NCBI GenBank assembly: GCA_013397075.1
Contig: VWZS01004373.1
Location: forward strand, 372,001 to 436,000
Reading direction: 5' to 3'
Length of the DNA: 64,000 bases
Origin: Rhabdornis inornatus
Taxonomy: Eukaryota; Chordata; Aves; Passeriformes; Rhabdornithidae
Of the stretch, positions 13,709 through 24,165 are shown piece after piece. Each line of letters opens with the position of its first letter. Positions within the stretch are counted from its first letter, which is position 1. The notes beneath the pieces were generated by a model. The model saw only the letters and a program-made list of their open reading frames with translations. It had not been told where the DNA came from and did no database searches. The position numbers and the translations under genes were made by a program.

Positions 13709-16700
13709 CTGGGAAAAATCCTACAACCTCTATGCCTAACCCAGCACGAACCATGGCTGCCAACAGACAAACCACTCACCAAAAGTAAAAAACCCTGTCT
13801 TCTCATTTCTCTGCTGAGCAGTGGAAAATGCAAAAGTATCTATAAATGCACGGCGCTAAACAGTCCTATAGTGGTCACACACTAAACAACCCTTCGCAGG
13901 TTTCCAGCTTAAGGTATTTCTGTGCTCAGTGCCATCCACATAACTCTTTAAGCTACTTTGCTGTGAGCCATATTAGGGAACTGATCTGATCTGATGCAAA
14001 CAAAACCAATTTATATATACTGAAAAAGAAAAAAAAATTCTGTCACTTTTTGCCCAGTCAGTTATCCACTCCAATGCACCCCCGCACCATTACACTACCC
14101 TAGTATTGCCACTGAATCATTATTTAGTGAAATCACAACTTCATGGGTGCCACCAGCTTTTAAAAACTGCAGTGACCTGGCAGTTCAGGAAACAAACAGG
14201 TACCTCTCCACACCAACCCAACCAACAGAACAGCTACAGCAAATTCAGCCTTGGCATCAGAGCAGAGAAACAATCAGCCCAGTATCAGGAAGGCAAAGAA
14301 CCACTCCCAGAGATCGGGTCTAGCCTAGCCCTGGCTTTCAAAAAAGAACCAGTAAGATCCTAAACGTATGGAAGCAGTGATGATACTAAGATTTTAGAAG
14401 TATTTTTAAAAGGTCTAGCTGTGTGGGCACAAGTCTGCCCATCTCAGCGCACTCTCTACAAATAAAATGTGTGTTTGTGTGTTTGCAAATTCCACTTTGC
14501 TCAGCCTCTGAGGGTCTGATCCATTAGCACACTCCACTACCTCTAGTCACAGCATGATGCAAAAACCATTCAATTTTTACAAGCAGAAAGTCACATGCAA
14601 TTTAAGGTTTTAGGATTACAGAAGTTTCACCAAGGTGCACATCCAGAACTGCTGCAGCCCTGATTTGAGCATGTATAGACATTTCAGACACGCTGACCAG
14701 GCATCCAGCAACCAGCAACCACACATGCAACATGTCTAATGCACATTGGCAGCAACCCTCCAAAACTGTGGCAGCTGGAGGCATCATTCATGCAAAATGC
14801 ATCAACACTGCCGGCAACAGAGAATCCAGATCTTCCCCCCTCTCAGCTGGGTACCCTAATTGCTAGAAACTGAACCAGGTTCTGGCCCCCAGCCCTTGTT
14901 GCATTATAACACAACACAATGGCCCTGCCTGAAACAGAGGTGCAAACCTTGTAGTTTAAAGATCCTCCAGGGACCTTCCTTTTCTTCATCCCTGTTCTTT
15001 CATTTCCCACTGGCTGCCTTAGATGCTCCCTAGTCAGCACACCGGCTGTTTTGGTACTGATTCCTGACACCTCTGGTAGGGATCTTAATTCCAAAGTCAA
15101 TTGGGTAAAAAAGTTAGACATGGAGATGTCAATCCAAAGAACATCAGAAAACCATCTTTTTTCTAAATTGGTTTTCACATGGCCAGAGTGTAAGGCAGAT
15201 CTCCAAGGAGACTCGAAGAGTGACCATACTGGCCAGCATAAAAACATTCTTGCAGGCTGCCTAGGCATACAAGACATCATAAATATATGAATCCAGCATG
15301 ATGTTTAGAGATCTCATATGTATCCAACAAGAGGATTGTGATTAGTCCTGCAACGAGCTGTATTTCTTCTGTTTCTTCTCTAAATGCACATAGTTTGGTG
15401 TACACGCAATCACTTTGCCACTCTGTCTCTCAAATGTTTCTTCTTCTCCTCTTCAGAGGAAAAGAAAAATGCCAACAACCCATTCTTTGTGAGCAATTTC
15501 ATCCTTTAACACACTGGATTTTGTTCAGGTCAAGTAACATTTTTAGTAAAGAATATAATTGCAATTGCCTGTTTCTAAGATCTTGTAAATAGCATGACAT
15601 TACTTTAAAAACTTATGAAAAATGCATTTACAGTGTTCCTTTAAGTGTTTTAACACAGCTTCAGCTGAAATTGCTTTATTCCAAAGCAATTGAATATAGA
15701 GTATTTTTTAAGGACCTCTTTGTCTCTCTGCAAATGATTGAGATACAGATACACCAGAAAATATGCAACCTTACTAGCCATAGTTATCTAGCAGCATAAA
15801 ACATCAGTTGCTCTGCTCCTGAAGATTATGCTGTAGCTAAAGCAAAACAGCACGATTAGCAGAGTCAAGTAGTGACTTATGCAAGTTTAGGTTTGGTACC
15901 ATACAAACACACAGGCTCTATTCAGTATGGTAAAGCCATTCTACAGCCAAAGCAGAGGCAATTCCACAGACTGAAAGCAAAAATGAAGCTAAAATTCAGC
16001 AGCACATTCATGCCATCTTCCAGGAAATACAGTATCACATACCTCCTTGTCATACTCCTTGGACAACATAGACAAATAAAATAGATATTGGCCTAAACAA
16101 GCTGGTCAGAAGACACATTGTTAACACTCAGGGCTGTAAGCTTGTCTACATTACAGCTCCAGGAGGAGTGCCTTTAACATGTGGTTTGAGGCACACTTGG
16201 AAGAGCTTCTCTAACCTCCTGGGACACAAAGTTGCATAGAAAGAGCAAATTATTTCCCGTTGTGATAAAATCCAGGTAACTTTAAACACTTTTCAGCGGG
16301 CACCAAAAAAGACATGGTATACACATAACTGCTGGGTCTAGTAGCCCTCTCCTAGGCATGAAGCAAAGTCACCCTTCAATACCTCTTACAGGGATACCAT
16401 AATGGAAAGGAGTAAGTTTCAAAAATTTGCCAAAACCACTGGCAGTTGCAACATGTGATGCCATCAGTACCTAACATACTGAAGACATAAGGCAACCTCT
16501 TCCACCACCTCCTCTTGCCCCCACCTTGCTCTGATAAGGAGAGGTGGGGCCAGAGAGGAAATAGTAGTACAAAGACACAGGTAAACTCAATCAAGATTAA
16601 AACCCCACTGTAATAAAGCTGCTTTTCAGGGTAACTCAGCATCCACTGCAGAAGAGAGCTGTGTGGACATTTTCCACAGCCGAGTTGCTCCATGAGTGTC

Positions 16701-19700
16701 TTTTCTGGGATTATTCTTGTCAGTGAGCCCTATAGCATGCTGTGAGTCTCCTGAGACTAGGACTCAACCAGTCTCCTGAGGGTATGCATCATAAGCAAAG
16801 ATTTATGCAGTAAAAAAAATTAAATTAAACTAAACACATAAACTATGACAGGCAGGACAGTGGAGCAAATGACTTGGTTTCTCCTCTGTTTCAGCTGCAG
16901 TCATCAGTCATGCTACTTTGCACTTAGAAAAGGTCTGAAGTTATCAGCACTCATACAAATTCAATGTCCCTCTATCAGGCAAATTCTGGTCTCTTAGGAA
17001 ATCAAGAGGCAGTAATAAGTCATAAGTAGCATAAATACATGGCTTTTTTCTGAGGTGAAAGTGGAAAGAAGAGTCTTATGATACATACAGTGTTTAAGAA
17101 TTTACATATTTCTGCACAGATCCAAAATATAACTATGCATGAGCAAGCACTGCTGGACCTGTACAGACTAGCAACAGGACTTTCCATGTGGCTATTACAT
17201 AGTGCTATCACATCCAAAAAATTACCATGGTACCATTAAGTGCCATAACACTATTCAGTCTATATTACATAAACTCAGAGGTGCTTCAGGGAAACAGATT
17301 GTTCTCTCCTTACTCACCAACCACTTTCCTCTCCAAAACTGATCTCACTGAGTGGCTGGAGCCTGTCCACAATGGACTCCATTCCTTTCATGGACACAGG
17401 AGCCCATCATGATGCCAGAATCCCTCACCTCTTCTTTTCTGAGGGCCCAACAAATCCATGTCCAATGCAATGCAATTCTTCTCTTCCATTTTGCTGGAGG
17501 AAGGGAAGAATGGCATGATTGAGGGCAAGAAGAGTGAATTTAATCTGTTCCCAGGCACACTCCATGCTACTGCTAGCACAAGATAGATGAGCACGGGAGA
17601 AGGAGCTGAACAAAGAGGCAAAATGGAGCTGTATGATGCACAAAGGGACACACTGGGTGTGCATGGCAGCAAAATAATAAAAGTGGCATGGTTGTGTCAG
17701 CATCAAATAGATTTGGCATTGTTTGCAGTCATGTTTATTTAGAATTGCATTGCCTCTGCGCCTGCATTTCAACCACTGCTTACTCAAACCTCACTAATCC
17801 ACATCATCCAGGGCAGGCACTGGATCGCTTCTGCAGACAAAAAGGTTTGTAGAGGCAGGGCCAGTGGTATCAACCCCTCACAGAACTCCAGTTAATACAG
17901 CTGAGGTGATGCATCTTGCAGGACTGGGGTGTTCAGTGTGAGATGTCTGACTATAGTAACACCAAGACATACAAGGAGCCTGTGCCTGGGGACTAACTAT
18001 TTTTGATGTGACAAGTTTTTAGGATTTTAAATGTAGATGTGGCAGTAACCAGAAACAACATTTAATTCCACTGATACAGCTTCCATAATAAACAGTTTCC
18101 GAAAAACACAAGAGAAAAGAGAATTAAAACAGTTAAATACATGAAAATTGCATAACCAATTTTCTTTACCTTGCACTAGAACTATCTCAAATATTGTCAC
18201 ATAAGTTAGCAACAAATCTCTTTTTGTTACATTATTGATGTGGTTCTGACAGTCAGGCATTTGTTCATCGAAAGACTTACACATGCACTTAAAATTAAGC
18301 ATGCAAGCAGTCCCATCGGGTACTGATGTAAGGTTCATGCCTTCATTTGAACAGTCATTTCACAACTAGATTTTTTTAGCATGCGATGTTTGTGTTCACT
18401 TTGTTAATAAGACAATAATTTTAAATTACTTATATATTCTGGGTAGCATGGGCAACCAGTTCATGCCCAATGGATAAAAGTTCACACACGACACACAAAA
18501 AAAAATGACATTAGAAACAGAGATATTCCACAGTGTTTCAAAATCAACCCCTGTATCATTATTACACAGTTCATACAGTTAGTGAAGTTTATTCACATGC
18601 TATCCATAGCAGAGATAAAGTTTAATGGTGTTCAAGTGCTTCCATGCTAAGCCACTGTTTTTACAGTTTTCTAGGCTTTGATTTATCTACCAAAATTATT
18701 TGAGTTTGGAATTTTCATTAATGCAATTTCAACTGTTTTGATTGTAGCTTAATGGTTATGAAATAAAAAGTTTAAAAACATTATATATACTAGCTCTCAT
18801 TATAAATACTAATTTCTGACCTTAAGTTGAACAGACAAAGTAGCATAGTAGCAAAGGCAAAATCAACTACAGAAAGAAGTCTCATTGAGACATACCTTAG
18901 AACCTTCCCACTGAAAATAAGTTTATATTTTACCAAGCAGTAGAACTTTAAAAAGACAGCAAGTCACACTTTGCACATGCATGAGACAACAGTTATGCCC
19001 AGAACTTGTAGCAGAATAGGGATCAAGGGTAACTGACATTCACTCAACACAAACATTTAATTTTGCTGTAAAACACACACCAGGTGAACAGCAAGGGGCA
19101 TTAGCTAGACTACGTAAATTCTTTTTAGAACTATCTGGCTAAAGGGCAGAAAAACAACATTGTGATTGCATCGTTAAACACTCAAAATGAAGAAATAAGC
19201 AGAACATACTACCTAAAGCATTAGTGCTTTGTACCTGCATTACCATAAAGATGTTCCACATAGACTCCTTTTTTGCACAATGCAGAAAAAGAAGCCAGTA
19301 CCTAGGATGATAATTTAGTTACCAATGGGGTAAAAATCAACTGGAAAATCTCACCTCTGGTTTTTACTGGAAATTTGTGTGAATATAATTTACAGTGGAG
19401 TTTTCCCAAAATAGTTTCAGAAAATGCTTTTGAAGTTTAAGAAAAGCCACTGATGTGTAACACACATCGTTTAAAATGTGTAAGTTGCAAACATTGAGCT
19501 ATATACAATGAAGGAAATTAAATATGGCTGTAGTGCCCATTTCTTGATACCTGAGTGCTTAACTATGCAGCCTTAACAATATCCCACTTGGGTTTTCTTT
19601 TTGAGAGACTGAATTCCTAGAGTCTGCTTAAAGTGTCAACATTTGAAATCTTGCAAGCAAAGACCAATTACATTCAATCCCAAAGACTCATATGCCTAAA

Positions 19701-19792
19701 AGGGTACAATTAAAAAATTAAAGGAAGCGGTCATGCAGGATACTGGCAAGGAAAAAGTATTAAAGAAATTTTAGAAAAAGCATTTAACTCAC

Positions 19793-19807
19793 CAGTCCAT
19801 TGTTTGG
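19793..19807 (-). other. Possible 15-nt microexon, minus strand
   Basis: On the minus strand there is a good acceptor, TGCTTGCCTTTTTCACCTCAG, then 15 nt (CCAAACAATGGACTG), then a full consensus donor GTGAGT (19792-19787). The length is a multiple of three, reading PNNGL in phase 0. TGC motifs just upstream of the acceptor are a known feature of SRRM4-dependent neuronal microexons. The orientation matches the inferred leftward transcript. No host protein is recognised, and the match may be coincidental. Confidence 0.2.
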
Positions 19808-21439
19808 CTGAGGTGAAAAAGGCAAGCATTACTGAGATGCATCAGTGAGGAAGTTAGAACACAAATCAAGGCCTGTGCCTGCAAGCACATGTGAATAACT
19901 TCAGGCCCAGAAGCTTGTTCCGTGGCAAAGTTATTCATACGTGTGTTTGCAGAACCTAAGTTCAGATGTTACCCTTAAAGTACGACATGCTACTTACATT
20001 TTGCTACTGACCTCAATATAAATAGAAATTCACCTGTGTTTAACTGTTTCAACTGAAAAAGACAAAAACCCCTTTGAAGTCTCACAAGGTAACATAATTA
20101 ATCCATTCTAGCTGCCCATAGTTTTTGTTTGTTTGTTTGTTGTTAACATAAGTCTCTCAGAATGTGTTTAGGCTTACAAACCAGAAGCCTTCCTTGGCAG
20201 CTATATGAGGACTGTACACCCTGGGGTACAAAGAGCTGTCTGTATCTCTGCCTTGCAATACACCAAGAATGCTTATGACACGACAATTAAGCCATTATTC
20301 TTTTTATTGGGTATCTCTCTGCCAAGCCTGATGTAACCTGACATATACAATATTCAATTAAGTGTCTTTTAAATTGTTGAGTCTTTCCAACACATGTTTG
20401 TGTAGATTTTGGGGTTATGAAGAAATCTAGCTTAAAGAAAAATGACACCACGCAAATGTGTAGCATGGAACACATGTGTCTATCCAATCAGATAAATACT
20501 TACTATACATACAGTATTTTTAAATATATGTGACTAGCATAGGTTCAAATGGATTGCAGATTACAAACCACTGCTTGGAGAAGAGAAAGTAAGCAAAAGA
20601 TTCAAAAAGCCAGAGAATAGAAGACTTTTAAGGCTTTATGCACCAATAGTTTGGTAAGATGTAACTGATATGTATGTATGGATCAGTGGGCAATCAAAAA
20701 TTTTTAAAAACGCTAGATAGCTGAGATTCACAAATAGTGAACACAAGATTTGGGGATGCCTGAGGGCACTAGCAATGAGGGATCAAATATTGCTCAATAC
20801 ACTAAAACAGCATGCACTTCAGATAACCTAAGTTCTTATTGAGAAAGGTACTGACCAAAGCAGCCCTGTCATAGACTAGCTGAAATAAAGGAGCACACAA
20901 CTCCGGCCACACTGAGCCATGTGCTGCCTTGAGTTGTTTGGGGAAACTTTGTTTCCTGATGTTTCCTCTATGTAAGTTTCATCACCGACTTCAATGAAAG
21001 AAGGACATGGAGCAATTTCTTTTTGAAGTGTCAGTATCCAAATATGAAACCTAATGGAAGTAGTAAGTTTTGAAATACCAACACTGTATCTAATTTTATC
21101 TCCCTTTCCATATGGCCTTGATCCAGCTAATGGCTAATTTTTTTTTCAAGAACGGGAGCATATTATTAGGCGATTAAATAAAGTATTTCAATTTGTTTAT
21201 CCTTCTGATCAGAAAAAAAGCCTAAATGGCAGGTATCCACCTGACAGGAGAGCACTGAGAAGTAAAAATGGTTGGAAATGATAACCAGACGTGATAACAG
21301 AAAGTAAAAAAAGGTACATGGAGAAAATGGGAGAAAAATCAAAAAGGGACTATGGCGCTAAGCCCTGCAAGCAGGACAGAGCCAACATCTGTGCCCACTC
21401 CGCCGTCCCGAGAACCCGCTGCATCCTCTCGTCCAAACA

Positions 21440-21480
21440 GGTGTGTGTGTCCGCATGTACAACACGTGTGTGCGTGTATC
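21440..21480. repeat. TG-rich low-complexity stretch
   Basis: Broken GTGTGTGT and GTGTGTGCGTGT runs lie at the left shoulder of the CpG island. Probably a degenerate TG microsatellite. Confidence 0.7.
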
Positions 21481-21623
21481 TTTATGCATCTGTACATATG
21501 TAAGAAGGGGCATGGCGGGGCTCTCACTGAGCCACTACCGGGCCCAAATGCGCTTGGCGGAGCTGCGGCCGGGCCAGGGCACGGGTGCCCGGCGGGGCAG
21601 TGCGGGGCCCCGCCGGGGAGAGC

Positions 21624-21691
21624 GACACCGACACCGGAACCGACACCGACACCGGCACCGGCACCGGCACCGGCACGGACACCGGCACCGG
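21624..21691. repeat. GACACC/GGCACC hexamer minisatellite
   Basis: About eleven head-to-tail hexamers, mostly GACACC or GGCACC with small variants (GGAACC, GGCACG), lie inside the CpG island. Because the unit is two codons, every frame stays open and reads as dipeptide runs (Asp-Thr/Gly-Thr on plus, Val-Pro/Val-Ser on minus). Those apparent peptides should not be taken as coding evidence. Such tracts are unstable and likely to vary in length. Confidence 0.9.
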
Positions 21692-21991
21692 CCCCAGCAC
21701 GGCCCGGCGGCACCGGCCGCGGGAGGCGCCGTGCAGTGTCATTGACGCCGATGATGTATCGCAAGGGAAGCGCAGGCCCGCTGCTGCCAGCGCGGGCAGC
21801 TGCGGATCCTCGCCGCGCTGGCACCCAGCCCCACGGGCCGGGGGCCGCCCGCTGCCCACCCAGCCCCCGCTCCCCCGGGGCCGGCGGCGAGCGGCCGCCG
21901 AGCCGCGAGGAGGAGGAGGAGGCGCCACCGCCGGGTTCCGTCAAGGACAGGCCCGAGGTCAAACCCGGCAACCGCCCCGCCGCGGCCCCTT

Positions 21992-21992
21992 N
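21992..21992. other. Undetermined base (N)
   Basis: The only ambiguous base in the window sits in a very GC-rich stretch (CGCGGCCCCTTNATCGCCCG). It may be a masked base or a collapsed gap, so frames crossing it are unreliable. Confidence 0.98.
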
Positions 21993-22720
21993 ATCGCCCG
22001 GCGCGGTCCGGACCGGCCCCGCGGGCTCCGCGCTGCGCTCCGGGCCAGGCGGCGGGAGATGCGGCCTCGGGCACCCGCGGGACGCCGGCGTTGCGGGGCG
22101 AGCAGCGCCTCATCCTAGTGAAGGGCCCAGCTGCCTTCCTGCTTCCTCCACTGCCTATGGCTGGTGGCCCAGCGGGCACACGGGGACTCCGAGCTCCTGG
22201 GGACCCTGCAGGCTTTCCGCCCGCTGCGGACGGTGACCATGTCACCAGCTGGTGACTCGCGCTGCTGACCAAGTGTGTTCGGGGGACACCGGGACGAGCA
22301 GCGGCAGGACGCCAACACCTTCACACCAAACCCTGCTGTCCTGCCCAGCGCTGTTTTCTTCCCCTCAGGACATCCCCTTGCGGCATCCCCAGCCATTATT
22401 CTGGGATGTGCCGTGAACGAGGTGTGCCTTCAACCAAATTTCGTCAGTGCTGTGCTAGTTTCTCAGTCAGCACGAACGTGACACACGAGCAGCCCCGCTG
22501 CAGTGCAGGGCTGTACCCAAGGTGACCACGAGTGTGGCACGCTCAGCCCCACAGGCGGGTCGCAGACTGCCTAGGACAGCGTGCCCGGGCATGTTCGGCC
22601 GTGCACCACTGGGAATGCCGGCCTGGGGCAATCGCCAGGCTGCCACTGCCCGCTCTGGCTCTTCCCGGGGCTTCTGGGGGGATTTTAGGATAGACGGGGA
22701 CTGGTAGTGGAGGCAGGGAG

Positions 22721-23902
22721 CCTGCCACGTGCGTGTGACTAAAAGGTTGCTTACAAGAACAGCTCCAGGGCAAGTTTTCGAGTTAATAATGTGTATCAAG
22801 TTAGTCATAGCTTTGAGGTAGATATTTCATCACTTCCCCTTAAACTGAGTTTTGTAAAGATGCTAAAAAGACAAAGGATCTCAGAGACATCTACATTATA
22901 AACCAAAACCAATTAACTCTTTAATTGCTATTAGAGACAATAGAGGAATGATAAGGATTCCTAAATGCATCCTCTCTGTAGAAAAATTGTAAGGATTCAT
23001 GAACATATCTTTACTTGGCAACTATAACTCTGTGAAGAATGTATCTTTTTATGTTTTTAATCCAACGAGTTAACTACTTTTGATGTTTCAGCAAATTGTA
23101 GTCTCCCCTGTGCCCCTTGGGGGTTTCTTAATCACCTGTGAGGCCCAGCAGCAGATATATCCCCTTCTCAGCAGTGTCCCAGTCTCAGCTTCTTGCAAAA
23201 ACCTCCCATTTGCTGGATTTTCTTCCTTTTCTGCTTGCCCCACATGTGTGTGCCCATTGCATGTGCTCAGCTGTTCTGTGAGACAGCACAACCTTTCTCT
23301 TCTTGCTGCATCTCCCTGACCTAGAAAATAGCAGTTAGATCAAAGCAGACTTGAAGCCTTCCTCCAACCCCACTTTTTCAAATAAACACATAAAAAACAG
23401 AGTATGTAGTGCTTATCTGCAAACTAGATAAGTAAATAATGTCACCTTGTCATAAATGAATAGATAATAGCAGTCCATTTATAAACAATAGAAAACAATC
23501 TTAGATTATTTTAATGATACCACTAAGAAGAGAAAAATTACATAGAGAAAATAGCATAACAATTGTCTTAGAATACAAATACTACATTCTGTGTATATTC
23601 ATAAGTCAAGATATTTAGATATGAGCGTGAAAGTCAGTCCTATTGAGCTTTACTTTTGTGAAAACAGGCTTCAATGGGTTTTTTTTTCAGTTTAAGACTG
23701 CTAAGAAAATTACAAGAATTCTTATGTTATACTGACACATGGTCTTGAGCTAATTGCCAAGAAAAAACACAAGTCAAAAAACTGCCTATGTTTCAAGTAG
23801 GCTAGTGGTGAAATTCAGAGAGGAGAGGGAAAAAAGGTGATTCTGGAAAACCTTATTCAGCTGCTCCCTAACTGCAACAGCACCTGACCTCTTTTAACAC
23901 TT
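22721..23902. other. Non-coding block right of the CpG island
   Basis: AT-rich sequence with no recognised gene. An acceptor-like site (TTTTGATGTTTCAG, ending 23092) opens a 79-codon frame, but no good donor follows and the peptide is not familiar. Confidence 0.6.
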
Positions 23903-24165
23903 AGAATCATAGAATCATGGAATTATTTGCTTTGGAAGGGATCTCTGAAGATCATGTAGTCCCAGCTCTCTGCAATGAATAGGGATATCTTCAACCAGAC
24001 CAGTTTACTCGGTTTATTCAAGATCAGGTTGAATGGGTAGATTCCCCATCCAAGCTGATCTTGAATATTTCCAGGGATGGGGCATCTACCACCTCTCTGG
24101 GCAACCTGTTTCAGTGTTCCAAAAAATGTCCTTTATCTAGTCTAAATCTGTTTCATTTCCCATCC
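23903..24165 (-). mobile_element. CR1 LINE fragment, 3' end, minus orientation
   Basis: It begins with AGAATCATAGAATCATGGAA, the reverse complement of the CR1 3'-terminal octamer repeat, then TTTGGAAGGGATCTCTGAAG. CR1 blocks follow: TTTCCAGGGATGGGGCATC, ACCACCTCTCTGGGCAACCT and TTTATCTAGTCTAAATCTG. The copy is more diverged than the one at 10.96 kb and belongs to a different CR1 branch. It has extra sequence around 24010-24050 compared with the usual form. The right boundary is uncertain; faint similarity may continue to about 24250. Confidence 0.9.

Larger units (their letters stand above)
11309..21350. other. Non-coding block between the CR1 and the CpG island
   Basis: No gene is recognised. 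The A-over-T tendency on the + strand continues. The longest open frame, 145 codons on the minus strand at 14843-15280, has no recognisable domain and a composition expected by chance. The block contains an A-rich repeat at 12597-12652 and two small-exon-like sites on the minus strand (13670-13708 and 19793-19807). It is consistent with an intron of a minus-strand transcript starting in the island, which is inference. Confidence 0.65.
21355..22720. promoter_or_regulatory. CpG island, probable divergent promoter
   Basis: The sequence changes abruptly from AT-rich to GC-rich with many CpG dinucleotides, densest from about 21540 to 22110, and returns to AT-rich DNA after about 22720. It contains GC-box-like GGGCGG/CCCCGCC strings, TGACG half-sites near 21743 and a CACGTG E-box near 22728. 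A strong plus-strand acceptor-like run, TGTTTTCTTCCCCTCAG, ends at 22368, which could open a second exon of a rightward transcript. The A/T skew of the flanks reverses across the island, consistent with transcription leaving in both directions. Long open frames on both strands (up to 294 codons) are expected because GC-rich DNA has few stops, and none resembles a known protein. No start site can be fixed by eye. Confidence 0.75.

Noticed and set aside
14843..15280. 145-codon minus-strand open frame
   Set aside because: No recognisable domain, no splice signals at its ends, and a length not surprising for 64 kb searched in six frames.
18027..18338. Minus-strand frame with a cysteine cluster (VPDGTACMLNFKCMCKS) faintly recalling ADAM disintegrin segments, and a GTAAAG donor
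   Set aside because: The cysteine spacing does not fit disintegrin domains, the upstream acceptor is poor and no neighbouring exon is seen.
20125..20142. GTTTGTTTGTTTGTTG run as a possible retroposon tail
   Set aside because: Only a short microsatellite; no retroposed body beside it.
21352..22236. 294-codon plus-strand open frame, with 210- and 177-codon frames on the minus strand, in the CpG island
   Set aside because: GC-rich DNA has few stop codons, so several overlapping frames are open on both strands at once. They run through the hexamer repeat and the N and resemble no known protein.
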